7,945 nt of DNA from NCBI GenBank assembly GCA_900769035.1, contig CAAGFD010000205.1, forward strand, positions 1 through 7,945. The letters are read 5' to 3'. Under the pieces are notes generated by a model. The model made no database searches. It saw only the letters and a program-made list of their open reading frames with translations, and was not told where the DNA came from. Made by a program: the position numbers and the translations under genes. Positions 1-7,792 of the stretch are shown here, piece by piece (the stretch's first letter is position 1; the number at the start of each line of letters is the position of its first letter). Origin of the DNA: Bacteroidales bacterium. Its GTDB lineage: Bacteria > Bacteroidota > Bacteroidia > Bacteroidales > Paludibacteraceae.

Positions 1-907
1 CTAAACCAATTTTACGCATTTCTTTGAGTTGATTTGCCTCGGTATTAGCTTTAGGGTCAGCCTCTGCCATTTCGAATTTCCATTCATCACCTACTTGTTG
101 TTTAACCAATTTGCAGAAGTCTACTGCTTGTTGGTAGCATTTAGCATTTGAGCCTATTTTTGATAGGAACTCTGCAGCTTCGTTTGCTCCTTTAAGGGTT
201 TTGTTAGCCACCCATACTTGGCGTGCATAGGAGAGGTTTACGTCGGCGTCATTGTCGATATATTTTTGGTAAATGGCAATTCCCTCTTTCATTGCAGCGT
301 CGTAATGCTTGCATTCGGTTGGTATTGTAACTATCAAGCTTAGAGCATCTTTGTATTGCTTTTGTGCTGATAAGGCTTGTGCTTTTTTTATTATATTTGG
401 GGTTTCCTTATCATAATATGCCAATATTTCTTTTGTGCCTTCTTCGATGAATTTAGCCAAATCCGGAGTTTTCGGGTTAATTTGACGCAGTGCGTAAGTG
501 TAACGTTGTGTTTGGTCGGCACCGTTTGCTTTTACGTAGAATTTTGTGGAGGTAATTACCTTCTGATTTCGGTAGTCTGCAATATACATAGTTACTTCCA
601 TGATGTCGGCAGAAGCATTAGCTATTTCCACTTCCGGATTTTCGTTTATTTTTGCGGTAATCAAGAATTGACTCAGATAGTCAAGCGGTGCAATTTTATT
701 TATAGTAAACACCTGATTTAATTTGTGTTTCAGTTGTTGCTTTGCTATTTGTGGCATTGTAGTATCTGCCTCATTAAACATAATAGTAAGGGGTAAAACT
801 TTTTTCTCCACTTCCGGCATTCCCACTGTTTCCGGGTGATACTCATACTTTTGTGCTTGCAGTGAAACTGAACAAATTACGCATATTAAAAGTAAAAATT
901 TTTTCAT
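1..907 (-). CDS. Secreted protein of unknown function, C-terminus cut by window edge
   Basis: The frame is open from an ATG at 907 to the left edge, giving 302 residues with no stop, so the C-terminus lies outside the window. Residues 1-18 look like a Sec signal peptide: Lys2-Lys3, a hydrophobic stretch FLLLICVICSV, and a likely signal peptidase I cut after LQA (Ala18). No cysteine follows the cut, so it is probably not a lipoprotein but a periplasmic or exported protein. Residues about 35-165 look like an alpha/beta domain. Residues about 168-218 are helical and TPR-like (KKAQALSAQKQYKDALSLI), and the visible end (about 240-300) is charged and helical. I recall similar unnamed secreted proteins in Bacteroides but know no function. 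It has its own promoter and follows the gcvP terminator, so it is probably regulated separately. The reading frame, signal peptide and A/T-rich codon use support a real gene; any role is unknown. Confidence 0.85.
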   Translation of the reverse strand, partial: MKKFLLLICVICSVSLQAQKYEYHPETVGMPEVEKKVLPLTIMFNEADTTMPQIAKQQLKHKLNQVFTINKIAPLDYLSQFLITAKINENPEVEIANASADIMEVTMYIADYRNQKVITSTKFYVKANGADQTQRYTYALRQINPKTPDLAKFIEEGTKEILAYYDKETPNIIKKAQALSAQKQYKDALSLIVTIPTECKHYDAAMKEGIAIYQKYIDNDADVNLSYARQVWVANKTLKGANEAAEFLSKIGSNAKCYQQAVDFCKLVKQQVGDEWKFEMAEADPKANTEANQLKEMRKIGL

Positions 908-961
908 GACTATTATTTTTTATTATTTCTTAATCTATTGTACTCTTAAGTTTTTATTATG

Positions 962-991
962 CAAATATATAATAAATATTTTAAACGGCAA
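962..991 (-). promoter_or_regulatory. Bacteroidota-type promoter of the secreted protein gene
   Basis: On the minus strand TATATTTG (969-962) matches the Bacteroidota -7 element TAnnTTTG exactly. A TTG (991-989) lies 19 bases upstream, a typical spacing for the -33 element. Transcription would start near 955, leaving an A/T-rich leader of roughly 48 bases before the ATG at 907. It sits just past the gcvP terminator, which fits an independent unit. The surrounding sequence is very A/T-rich, so a chance match is possible. Confidence 0.6.
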
Positions 992-1041
992 TTCATTAAT
1001 CGCATTTTTTTGAATTACCTTATCTCTTCGTATTAAAGAAT

Positions 1042-1079
1042 AAAAAAATAGGGGTTACTCTTGTATGAGTAGCCCCTAT
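1042..1079 (-). terminator. Rho-independent terminator after gcvP
   Basis: Arms 1048-1060 and 1067-1079 form a 13-pair stem around a 6-base loop, with a GGGG/CCCC core. In minus-strand RNA the stem runs straight into a U tract (the A run at 1042-1048 on the plus strand). Position 1055/1072 is a C-A mismatch in minus-strand RNA and a U-G wobble in plus-strand RNA. Only the minus strand has the U tract, so it acts on transcripts coming from gcvP. It starts about 21 bases after the gcvP stop codon. Confidence 0.9.
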
Positions 1080-1100
1080 ATATTAATGTGTACTTATGGA

Positions 1101-3947
1101 TTATAAGCAGTTGCAAACGAGGTTTCTATCGCCGAATCCGTTGTCAACGCGGCCTACGGTAATCCAGAATTTGTTTTCTTTCACCCAAGGGAGTGGGAAT
1201 GCAGCTTTTTCGCGGCTGTATTTGTGGTTCCATTCATCGGTAACCACCATATAGTCGGCATGAGGGGCGTTAACGAGAACGTTATCCTCTTGGTCGGCTG
1301 CACCTGTATGTATTTCTTCTATCTCTTGGCGGATAACCATCATCATATCGATGAAGCGGTCGAGCTCGGCAAGTGGTTCGGATTCTGTAGGTTCTACCAT
1401 CAATGTGCCGTGAACAGGGAATGACAATGTAGGAGCGTGGAAACCGAAGTCCATCATACGTTTAGCTACGTCGCTTTCGTCTACTTTAGCATAAGCTTTG
1501 AGGTGGCGGCAGTCGAGAATCATTTCGTGACCAACGCGGCCGGTAGCGCCTGTATAAACTATGCCGTAAGCTTTTTCAAGACGTTTTGTGAGGTAGTTAG
1601 CGCTGAGGATAGCTGTTTTTGTAGCCTCTGCAAGTCCGTCGGCACCCATCATACGGATGTAACCATATGTGATAGGGAGGATACCTGCTGAGCCCCATGG
1701 TGATGCTGCTACTGCAGTGTATGGGTTGTTGGCATCGATATGGCTGTGTGATGGTAAGAATTCTACAAGGTGTTTAGCCACGCAGATAGGGCCTACACCA
1801 GGTCCGCCACCACCGTGAGGCGATGCAAATGTCTTGTGAAGGTTGAGGTGGCAAACGTCAGCTCCGATAAAGCCCGGAGAGGTAAGACCCACTTGTCCGT
1901 TCATATTTGCACCATCCATATATACTTGTCCTCCGTTTTCGTGGATGATATTGCAGATATCTACTATAGCAGGCTCGAAAATACCGTGGGTAGAAGGGTA
2001 AGTAATCATAAGAGCTGCGAGGTTGTCGCGGTTCTCTTCTGCTTTGGCTTTGAGGTCGGCAACGTCGACATTACCGTTTTCGTCGCAAGCGGTAACTACA
2101 ACATTAAATCCGGCTTGTACTGCAGAAGCAGGGTTTGTGCCGTGAGCTGATGCCGGGATAAGGATGATGTTGCGGTGTCCTTGTCCGATAGATTTTTGAT
2201 AGCGACGGATAGTCATAAGACCTGTATATTCGCCTGCTGCACCTGAGTTTGGTTGAAGAGTACAGCCTGCAAAACCGGTGATTTCGATGAGGTAAGACTC
2301 AAGGTTTTTGATAAGCTCTTTATAACCTTGGCATTGGCTTTCCGGTGCAAATGGGTGGATGCCGGTGAATTCTGGCCAAGAGAGAGGCAGAAGTTCGGCA
2401 GCGGCATTCAATTTCATTGTACAAGAGCCGAGCGAAATCATTGAGTGAGCAAGAGAGATATCTTTGCGATCGAGAGTTTTGATGTAGCGCATCATCTCTG
2501 TTTCGGTATGGTATTTCTCGAATATTTCGTGGTTCAATGCTTTAGAAGTACGGATTAAATCTTGAGGCATAGCCACGCCTTCGCAGCAGCAAGAGCATTT
2601 GAGGGCAGGAGTTTGTACACCGAGCACTTCTGCAAAAGCAGCGAGCAGTTTTGCTACAGATTCGCAAGAAGTGGTTTCGTCGGTAGAGATGCCGATAGTG
2701 CCGTTTTCGTAATAGCAAAGGTTTACGAGGCGAGCCTCTGCAGCTTTGCGGATATCTTGTGCGCATTTTCCGGCAGGGAGTTCGATGCGTAGGGTATCGA
2801 AGTATGTTTCATTGAGTTGTTTGCAACCCATTTCTGTAAGGGCACTTGCAATGATAACGGCTTTTTTGTGGATGTCGCCGGCAATTTTGCGGAGACCGTC
2901 ATTACCGTGATAAGCAGCGTAGAAACCGCTCATGATGGCAGGGAGGGCTTGAGCGGTACAGATGTTAGAGAGAGCTTTCTCGCGTTTGATGTGTTGCTCG
3001 CGACTTTGGAGGGCGAGGCGGAGAGCAGGTTTACCGTTGATATCTTTAGAAATACCAACGAGGCGACCCGGCATAAAGCGTTTGTTCTCTTCGTGAGAAG
3101 CGAAATAAGCGGCGGAAGGACCACCGAAATAGAGTGGCATACCGAAGCGTTGGGTAGAACCGAAGGCGATGTCGGCACCGAATTCTCCCGGAGGGGTGAG
3201 GAGTACGAGACTCATGATGTCGGCGGCAACGGCTACTTTGGCACCTGCTGCATGAGCTTTTTCAACAAAAGTACGATAGTCGGCAATAGTACCGTCTGCA
3301 TTAGGATATTGAAGAATAGCACCGAATACAGGAGTAGAGAAATCGAATTTGTCGAAGTCACCAAATACGAGTTCGATGCCTTGTGGCATGCTACGGGTGT
3401 TGAGTACGTCTTTTGTTTGACGGAATATTTTGTTGTCAACAAAGAGTTTGTTGATGCCTGCTTTTTGTTGGTCGCGGCTACGGAGGGCGTACATCATAGT
3501 CATAGCCTCTGCAGCGGAAGTAGCTTCGTCAAGAAGAGAGCAGTTGGCAAGTTTAAGACCGGTAAGGTCGGAAATCATTGTTTGGAAATTGAGAAGAGCC
3601 TCAAGACGTCCTTGTGAAATCTCTGCTTGATAAGGGGTATATGAAGTGTACCAAACCGGGTTTTCGAATACGTTACGTAAAATAACGGCAGGAGTTATTG
3701 TGCCATAATATCCCAATCCGATAAAGTTGTCGGCAATGATGTTTTTCTTAGCCAAGTCGTGAACGTGGTTAAGGAATTCTTGCTCTGTCATAGCGGCAGG
3801 CAAATTCATTGGTTTTGGAAGACGGATATTGGCAGGTATGGTTTGATCGATGAGTTCGTCAACCGATTTAACGCCTACAGTCTCAAGCATTTTAGGTAAA
3901 TCGCGTTCGGTAATACCGATATGGCGAGCTGAAAAGTGATTAGCCAT
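1101..3947 (-). CDS. gcvP: Glycine dehydrogenase (decarboxylating), P-protein of the glycine cleavage system
   Basis: This PLP enzyme decarboxylates glycine and passes the aminomethyl group to the lipoyl arm of H-protein, in the cytoplasm. At 948 residues it is the full-length single-chain form, with the P1 (about 1-445) and P2 (about 465-948) halves fused. P1 starts with FSARHIGI and carries YTPYQAEISQGRLEALLNFQ at 102-121. P2 carries SMISLGSCTMKLNAAAE (502-518), LQPNSGAAGEY (564-574) and SAHGTNPASA (600-609). The PLP lysine is Lys705 in NLHKTF, followed by the glycine-rich PHGGGGPGVGPI loop. The C-terminus ends in GDRNLVCNCL, matching the conserved GDRNLxCxC tail of the family but stopping right after it. 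The linker has an unusual cysteine run, CSCCC at 451-455. It lies 29 bases after the CoA-transferase gene and is the last gene of the unit; no gcvT, gcvH or lpd is visible. No glycine riboswitch fits in the gap upstream. The start gives the normal family N-terminus. Confidence 0.97.
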   Translation of the reverse strand: MANHFSARHIGITERDLPKMLETVGVKSVDELIDQTIPANIRLPKPMNLPAAMTEQEFLNHVHDLAKKNIIADNFIGLGYYGTITPAVILRNVFENPVWYTSYTPYQAEISQGRLEALLNFQTMISDLTGLKLANCSLLDEATSAAEAMTMMYALRSRDQQKAGINKLFVDNKIFRQTKDVLNTRSMPQGIELVFGDFDKFDFSTPVFGAILQYPNADGTIADYRTFVEKAHAAGAKVAVAADIMSLVLLTPPGEFGADIAFGSTQRFGMPLYFGGPSAAYFASHEENKRFMPGRLVGISKDINGKPALRLALQSREQHIKREKALSNICTAQALPAIMSGFYAAYHGNDGLRKIAGDIHKKAVIIASALTEMGCKQLNETYFDTLRIELPAGKCAQDIRKAAEARLVNLCYYENGTIGISTDETTSCESVAKLLAAFAEVLGVQTPALKCSCCCEGVAMPQDLIRTSKALNHEIFEKYHTETEMMRYIKTLDRKDISLAHSMISLGSCTMKLNAAAELLPLSWPEFTGIHPFAPESQCQGYKELIKNLESYLIEITGFAGCTLQPNSGAAGEYTGLMTIRRYQKSIGQGHRNIILIPASAHGTNPASAVQAGFNVVVTACDENGNVDVADLKAKAEENRDNLAALMITYPSTHGIFEPAIVDICNIIHENGGQVYMDGANMNGQVGLTSPGFIGADVCHLNLHKTFASPHGGGGPGVGPICVAKHLVEFLPSHSHIDANNPYTAVAASPWGSAGILPITYGYIRMMGADGLAEATKTAILSANYLTKRLEKAYGIVYTGATGRVGHEMILDCRHLKAYAKVDESDVAKRMMDFGFHAPTLSFPVHGTLMVEPTESEPLAELDRFIDMMMVIRQEIEEIHTGAADQEDNVLVNAPHADYMVVTDEWNHKYSREKAAFPLPWVKENKFWITVGRVDNGFGDRNLVCNCL

Positions 3948-3976
3948 TTTATAGTATTTTTTTAAAGTTAAGAATA

Positions 3977-5458
3977 TTAGAATTTAGCATTGTGCATATC
4001 GCCTGTCTCTGCAAAAGCTTTGTGCATAGCAAAGCAGTTGTCCAAGTTCATAGGGGTATGAGCGAGAGGGGCTTTTGCGAGGTATTCGCGGAGGAGCTCT
4101 TTGTATTCAGGAGCAACGCAGTTGTTGATGATTTCGTTGGCGCGCTCGATAGGAGATTTGCCACGGAGGTCGGCAACGCCGTGCTCTGTGATAAGTATTT
4201 TAACGGAGTGCTCTGATTGGTCAACGTGAGAAACGTAAGGCACGATAGCGGAAATTTTACCATCTTTTGCAGTAGATGGGGTAGTGAAGATAGAGATATA
4301 AGCGTTGCGAGTGAAGTCGCAAGAACCGCCAATACCGTTCATCATCTTGGTGCCGAGTACGTGAGTAGAGTTTACATTACCGAAGATGTCGGCTTCGAGG
4401 GCTGTATTGATAGTGATAAGACCAAGACGACGAGCCACCTCAGGGTTGTTAGAAATCTCTTGTGGGCGGAGTACTACTCTCTCTTTGAAGAAGTCGAGTT
4501 TGCTATAAATCTCTTGGAGTACAGGGTTTGAAACGGTGAGTGAGCATCCAGAAGCGAATTTACAGTGGCCCTCTTCCATAAGGCCGATAACTGCATCTTG
4601 GATAACCTCGGTGTACATCTCGAAAGGTGGGATGTCAGGGTTAGCACCAAGCTCGGCAAGTACTGCGTTAGCGATATTACCTACACCGGATTGGATAGGG
4701 AGGAAAGAAGCCGGGATACGACCTGCTTTGATTTCGGCAGCGAGGAAGTTGGCAACATTTTTACCGATTTTTGCTGTAGTTTCGTCAACGGCAGCAAAGC
4801 CACCCACTTCGTTTTCGCGGTTGGTATGTACTACGCAAAGTATTTTTTTAGGGTCTACTTGTACGTAAGGTTTTCCGCAGCGGTCAGAAGGTTTGTAAAC
4901 AGGGATAGCTTCGCGGCAAGGAGGGTCGAGAGGCTCGTAGATGTCGTGCATACCGCAGAGTTCTGCAGGGTGTGCTGCGTTGAGCTCTACAATGATATGG
5001 TCGGCAAGACGGCAGATAGTAGGGAGGATACCTACACCTGAAGTAGGAACGATTTTACCGTCGTCAGAAATAGAGCAAGCCTCTACTATAGCGAATTTAG
5101 GTTTTGGCATAAAACCGTATCTCAACTCTTGTGCAAGGTGGCTGAGGTGCATGTCAAAATAATGAGCTTCTTGTGCGTTAAGGCGAGTACGAAGGTCTTT
5201 ATTTGATTGATAAGGAGTACGGAATTTGATAGCATTAGCTTTGGCAAGGGCGCCATCAAGGCTGCCACCGGTAGATGCACCGGTATACATTCCGATTTTG
5301 AATTCACGACCAGCAGCGTGCTCTGCTTCGGCACGAGCTGCTATTGCTGTTGGAACATCTTTCGGACATCCGGCAGGGGTAAATCCGCTAAAGCCGATGA
5401 TGTCTCCATTGTTTACATATGCGGCAGCCTCTTCTGCTGTCATTACTTTATAATTCAT
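3977..5458 (-). CDS. Acetate CoA-transferase / acetyl-CoA hydrolase (Cat1/Ach1/AarC family)
   Basis: Members move CoA between acetate and an acyl-CoA, typically succinyl-CoA + acetate giving succinate + acetyl-CoA, or hydrolyse acetyl-CoA. The 493-residue length fits the family. Visible motifs are an N-terminal GFSGFTPAGCPKDVP (22-36), the glycine-rich IQSGVGNIANAV (255-266), MYTEVIQDA (281-289) with Glu284 as the expected catalytic glutamate that forms the CoA-thioester intermediate, and GIGGSCDFTRNAYISIF (375-391). ITEHGVADLRG (423-433) is the conserved C-terminal signature. It starts 17 bases after the ackA stop and precedes gcvP by 29 bases. Next to pta and ackA, it probably links acetate with the succinate/propionate branch of a fermentative metabolism. 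The acyl partner cannot be read from sequence; succinyl-CoA is the best guess, with propionyl- or butyryl-CoA as alternatives. No symbol is given because several paralogues share these motifs. The family call is firm and the substrate is not. Confidence 0.93.
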   Translation of the reverse strand: MNYKVMTAEEAAAYVNNGDIIGFSGFTPAGCPKDVPTAIAARAEAEHAAGREFKIGMYTGASTGGSLDGALAKANAIKFRTPYQSNKDLRTRLNAQEAHYFDMHLSHLAQELRYGFMPKPKFAIVEACSISDDGKIVPTSGVGILPTICRLADHIIVELNAAHPAELCGMHDIYEPLDPPCREAIPVYKPSDRCGKPYVQVDPKKILCVVHTNRENEVGGFAAVDETTAKIGKNVANFLAAEIKAGRIPASFLPIQSGVGNIANAVLAELGANPDIPPFEMYTEVIQDAVIGLMEEGHCKFASGCSLTVSNPVLQEIYSKLDFFKERVVLRPQEISNNPEVARRLGLITINTALEADIFGNVNSTHVLGTKMMNGIGGSCDFTRNAYISIFTTPSTAKDGKISAIVPYVSHVDQSEHSVKILITEHGVADLRGKSPIERANEIINNCVAPEYKELLREYLAKAPLAHTPMNLDNCFAMHKAFAETGDMHNAKF

Positions 5459-5475
5459 TGCTTTATATTTTTTTA

Positions 5476-6675
5476 TTATTTTGTTACTAAATTCATTGTA
5501 TCTGTTGCAATAGTAAGTTCCTCATCGGTAGGTATTACCACCACTCTTACTTTAGAGTCAGGAGTAGAAATTTCTACCTCTTCGCCACGAGTTTTAGCGT
5601 TGAGCTCTTTGTTGAATTTAACGCCGAGGTAATTAAGGCCTTTACAGATGTATTCACGAGTGATGACTTGGTTTTCGCCGATACCACCGGTAAATACGAT
5701 AAGGTCTACGCCATTGAGGGCGGCAGTGTAAGCACCGATATATTTAAGGAGGCGGTATTCGAACATGTCGAGGGCAAGTTTTGCACGTTCATTGCCTTTG
5801 GCAATAGCATCTTCTATGTCGCGCATATCGCTGGAAACGCCTGATACGCCGAGAACGCCTGATTTTTTGTTGATGATAGTGTTGAGGTCTGCCACGCTAA
5901 GGCCGAGTTTATCCATGAGGTAAGTGATAGCACCGAGGTCGACATCACCGCTTCGAGTACCCATTACAAGACCTTCAACAGGGGTGAGACCCATAGAAGT
6001 ATCAATAGATTTTCCATCTTTGATAGCGGTAATAGAGCCACCACCACCAACGTGTACGGTAATAATCTTGGTTTTTTCGTAGTCAATACCGAGGAATTCG
6101 CAAGCACGGCGAGAAACGTATCGGTGACTGGTGCCGTGGAAGCCGTAGCGGCGCACGCCGTATTGAGTGTAATACTCGTAAGGGAGAGCATACATATATG
6201 CGTGAGCAGGCATTGTTTGATGGAAAGCAGTATCGAAAACTCCCACTTGAGGCACGTCAGGCAAGATGGCGGAAACGGCAGCTACACCTTTGAGGTTTGC
6301 AGGATTGTGGAGTGGAGCCAAATCGGTGCAAGCCTTCATTTGCTCAATTACTTCAGGGGTGATTACTACAGAAGTGTTGAATTTCTCGCCACCATGTACA
6401 AGGCGATGACCAACAGCGTCTATCTCGGAGAGAGATTTGATGCAGCCATATTCAGGATTTGTAAGAGTGTCGAAAATGAGTTGAACGCCAACGGTATGCT
6501 CCGGCATGTTTTTCTCGATAGTTTTCTTTGAGCCGTCAGGCATTTTGAATTTGAGGAAAGAGTCCGGCAAGCCGAGCTTCTCTATGCCACCTTGAGCAAG
6601 AACCTCTTTGGTAGTCATCTCGTAAAGTTTATATTTGATGGAAGAACTACCGCAATTTAAAACTAATATTTTCAT
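5476..6675 (-). CDS. ackA: Acetate kinase
   Basis: It converts acetyl phosphate + ADP to acetate + ATP in the cytoplasm (reversible), the ATP-forming step of acetate fermentation. The 399-residue length is normal. Family residues present include Asn7 in the opening LVLNCGSSSIKYKL, Arg91 in GHRLVHGGE, Asp148 in VFDTAFH, His180 in GFHGTSHRYV, Arg241 in MGTRSGDVD, the adenosine-site FTGGIGEN (328-335) and Glu385 in PTDEEL. One key motif differs: the phosphate-2 loop, normally HxGNG, reads HVGGGGS at 208-214, with Gly211 where Asn is expected. The codons are plain GGT triplets and the frame is intact, so it is not a frameshift. It lies 21 bases after pta and 17 before the CoA-transferase gene and ends in two in-frame TAA stops. 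It is probably cotranscribed with both. All other catalytic residues are present, so an active kinase is likely, possibly with altered nucleotide or phosphate handling. Confidence 0.97.
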   Translation of the reverse strand: MKILVLNCGSSSIKYKLYEMTTKEVLAQGGIEKLGLPDSFLKFKMPDGSKKTIEKNMPEHTVGVQLIFDTLTNPEYGCIKSLSEIDAVGHRLVHGGEKFNTSVVITPEVIEQMKACTDLAPLHNPANLKGVAAVSAILPDVPQVGVFDTAFHQTMPAHAYMYALPYEYYTQYGVRRYGFHGTSHRYVSRRACEFLGIDYEKTKIITVHVGGGGSITAIKDGKSIDTSMGLTPVEGLVMGTRSGDVDLGAITYLMDKLGLSVADLNTIINKKSGVLGVSGVSSDMRDIEDAIAKGNERAKLALDMFEYRLLKYIGAYTAALNGVDLIVFTGGIGENQVITREYICKGLNYLGVKFNKELNAKTRGEEVEISTPDSKVRVVVIPTDEELTIATDTMNLVTK

Positions 6676-6696
6676 GATTTAAATAGAGATTAAAGG

Positions 6697-7704
6697 TTAT
6701 TTTTTAGCTGCGATAGCTTGGTTACAAGTGATAGCAATCATCATTTCTATGTCGCTTACAGAGCAGCCACGGCTGAGGTCGTTAATAGGGGCAGCCATAC
6801 CTTGAAGTACAGGGCCGATAGCTTCTGCACCACCGAGGCGTTGTACCATCTTGTAGCCGATATTACCCACTTCGAGAGATGGGAATACGAGAGTATTTGC
6901 GTGTCCGGCAACTTTGCTACCCGGAGCTTTGAATTCACCAACGCTAGGAACGAGAGCTGCATCGGCTTGAAGTTCGCCATCAATCATCATGTCAGGCTCC
7001 ATCTCTTTAGCAAGGCGAGTAGCTTCTGTAACTTTGTCAACGAGTTCGTGTTTAGCACTACCTTTAGTAGAGAAGCTAAGCATAGCGATGCGAGGCTCTT
7101 TACCTGCAATAGCGCGCATAGTGTGGCCTGTAGCAACTGCAATTTGAGCGAGTTCGGCAGCAGTAGGGTTTGGCATTACGGCAACGTCGGCAACCATAAT
7201 CATACCATCTTCACCGAATTCTTTAGCTTTAGAGAATAGCATAAGAGCGCCTGAAACGCAAGTCATACCCGGTTTTGTGCGTACTATTTGAAGCGCAGGG
7301 CGGAGTACATCGCCGGTAGCGTTGCGAGCACCGGCAAGTTCGCCATCGGCAGCACCGGCTTTAATCATAAGGCAACCGAGGTAGAGAGGGTCTTTTGCAA
7401 GGCGAGTGGCCTCTTCCATAGTCATTCCTTTTTTCTTACGAATTTCGCAGAGCATTTCGGCATATTTTTCGAGCTCAGGGTTATTGTCCGGGTCAATGAT
7501 TGTGGCCTGCTTGATATATTCGAAACCCTTTTCAGCGGCAAGAGCCAAAATCTTTTCAGGATTACCCAAAAGGATAATGTTGGCAACTTTGTCTTTAATC
7601 ACTGTATTGGCAGCCTCAAGAGTACGAGGCTCATCACCCTCAGGCAAAACTATTCTTTGCGGATTGCTTTGGGCGCGTTCTTTAATTTCTTGCAAAAGTT
7701 TCAT
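6697..7704 (-). CDS. pta: Phosphate acetyltransferase (short, class I)
   Basis: It converts acetyl-CoA + phosphate to acetyl phosphate + CoA in the cytoplasm, feeding acetate kinase. At 335 residues it is the short form, the catalytic PTA_PTB domain alone, without the N-terminal P-loop/DRTGG regulatory region of long enzymes such as E. coli Pta. Motifs in order are RIVLPEGDEPRTLEAA (17-32), MIKAGAADGELAGARNATGDVLRPALQ (113-139, CoA/substrate region), MVADVAVMPNP (170-180), DGELQADAALVP (242-253), VAGHANTLVFPSLEVGNIGYK (265-285), and the C-terminal GPVLQGMAAPINDLSRGCSVSD (297-318) with the conserved Ser-Arg pair at 311-312. The MKLLQEIKERA start matches the family N-terminus, so the ATG at 7704 is favoured. 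It is the first gene of the apparent operon, followed 21 bases later by ackA. Phosphate butyryltransferase is the main alternative, but the sequence is typical of Pta and the ackA neighbour agrees. Confidence 0.96.
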   Translation of the reverse strand: MKLLQEIKERAQSNPQRIVLPEGDEPRTLEAANTVIKDKVANIILLGNPEKILALAAEKGFEYIKQATIIDPDNNPELEKYAEMLCEIRKKKGMTMEEATRLAKDPLYLGCLMIKAGAADGELAGARNATGDVLRPALQIVRTKPGMTCVSGALMLFSKAKEFGEDGMIMVADVAVMPNPTAAELAQIAVATGHTMRAIAGKEPRIAMLSFSTKGSAKHELVDKVTEATRLAKEMEPDMMIDGELQADAALVPSVGEFKAPGSKVAGHANTLVFPSLEVGNIGYKMVQRLGGAEAIGPVLQGMAAPINDLSRGCSVSDIEMMIAITCNQAIAAKK

Positions 7705-7713
7705 TGTATTAAA

Positions 7714-7776
7714 TTATTTTGTTAAATTATTAATTATCAGTACGTTATATTTTTGGGCATAATACACTCTACCCAT
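7714..7776 (-). other. Possible 20-codon upstream ORF in the pta leader
   Basis: An ATG at 7776 opens a 20-codon frame that ends in TAA at 7716-7714, nine bases before the pta start. The predicted peptide begins MGRVYYAQKY. It contains no run of one amino acid such as amino-acid attenuators use, and no start signal stands out. A frame of this length is easily found by chance; it is recorded because it lies wholly inside the inferred leader and ends so close to pta. Confidence 0.15.
7754..7775 (-). other. Small hairpin in the pta leader
   Basis: In the minus-strand RNA UGGGUA (7775-7770) pairs with UGCCCA (7759-7754) around a 10-base loop: six pairs, one of them G-U. It is followed by an A-rich stretch with no U run, so it is not a terminator. 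It lies between the putative promoter and the pta start, where it might affect mRNA stability or translation. It is short and may be chance. Confidence 0.3.
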
Positions 7777-7792
7777 TAATATATAATCGGTG

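Noticed and set aside
377..721. Plus-strand open frame of 114 codons at the left end
   Set aside because: It is antisense to the secreted-protein gene, which has a signal peptide and a sensible composition. The plus-strand translation is dominated by Phe, Cys, Tyr and Ile, as expected of a shadow.
2817..3617. Plus-strand open frame of 266 codons opposite gcvP
   Set aside because: It lies wholly inside a clear gcvP coding sequence on the other strand, its translation is rich in Cys, Phe, Ser and Arg and resembles no family, and no promoter or start signal precedes it. It is a codon-bias shadow.
3948..3976. Glycine riboswitch or separate promoter before gcvP
   Set aside because: The gap is only 29 bases, too short for a riboswitch. 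TAACTTTA at 3970-3963 is one base off the -7 consensus, but there is no convincing -33 partner.
4565..5041. Plus-strand open frame of 158 codons opposite the CoA-transferase gene
   Set aside because: It overlaps conserved motifs of the CoA-transferase on the other strand and has no recognisable protein features.
7748..7755. Plus-strand TATTTTTG as a rightward promoter
   Set aside because: It fits TAnnTTTG, but the nearest TTTG upstream is 26 bases away rather than 19-21, and it lies inside the likely pta leader. Probably chance in A/T-rich DNA.
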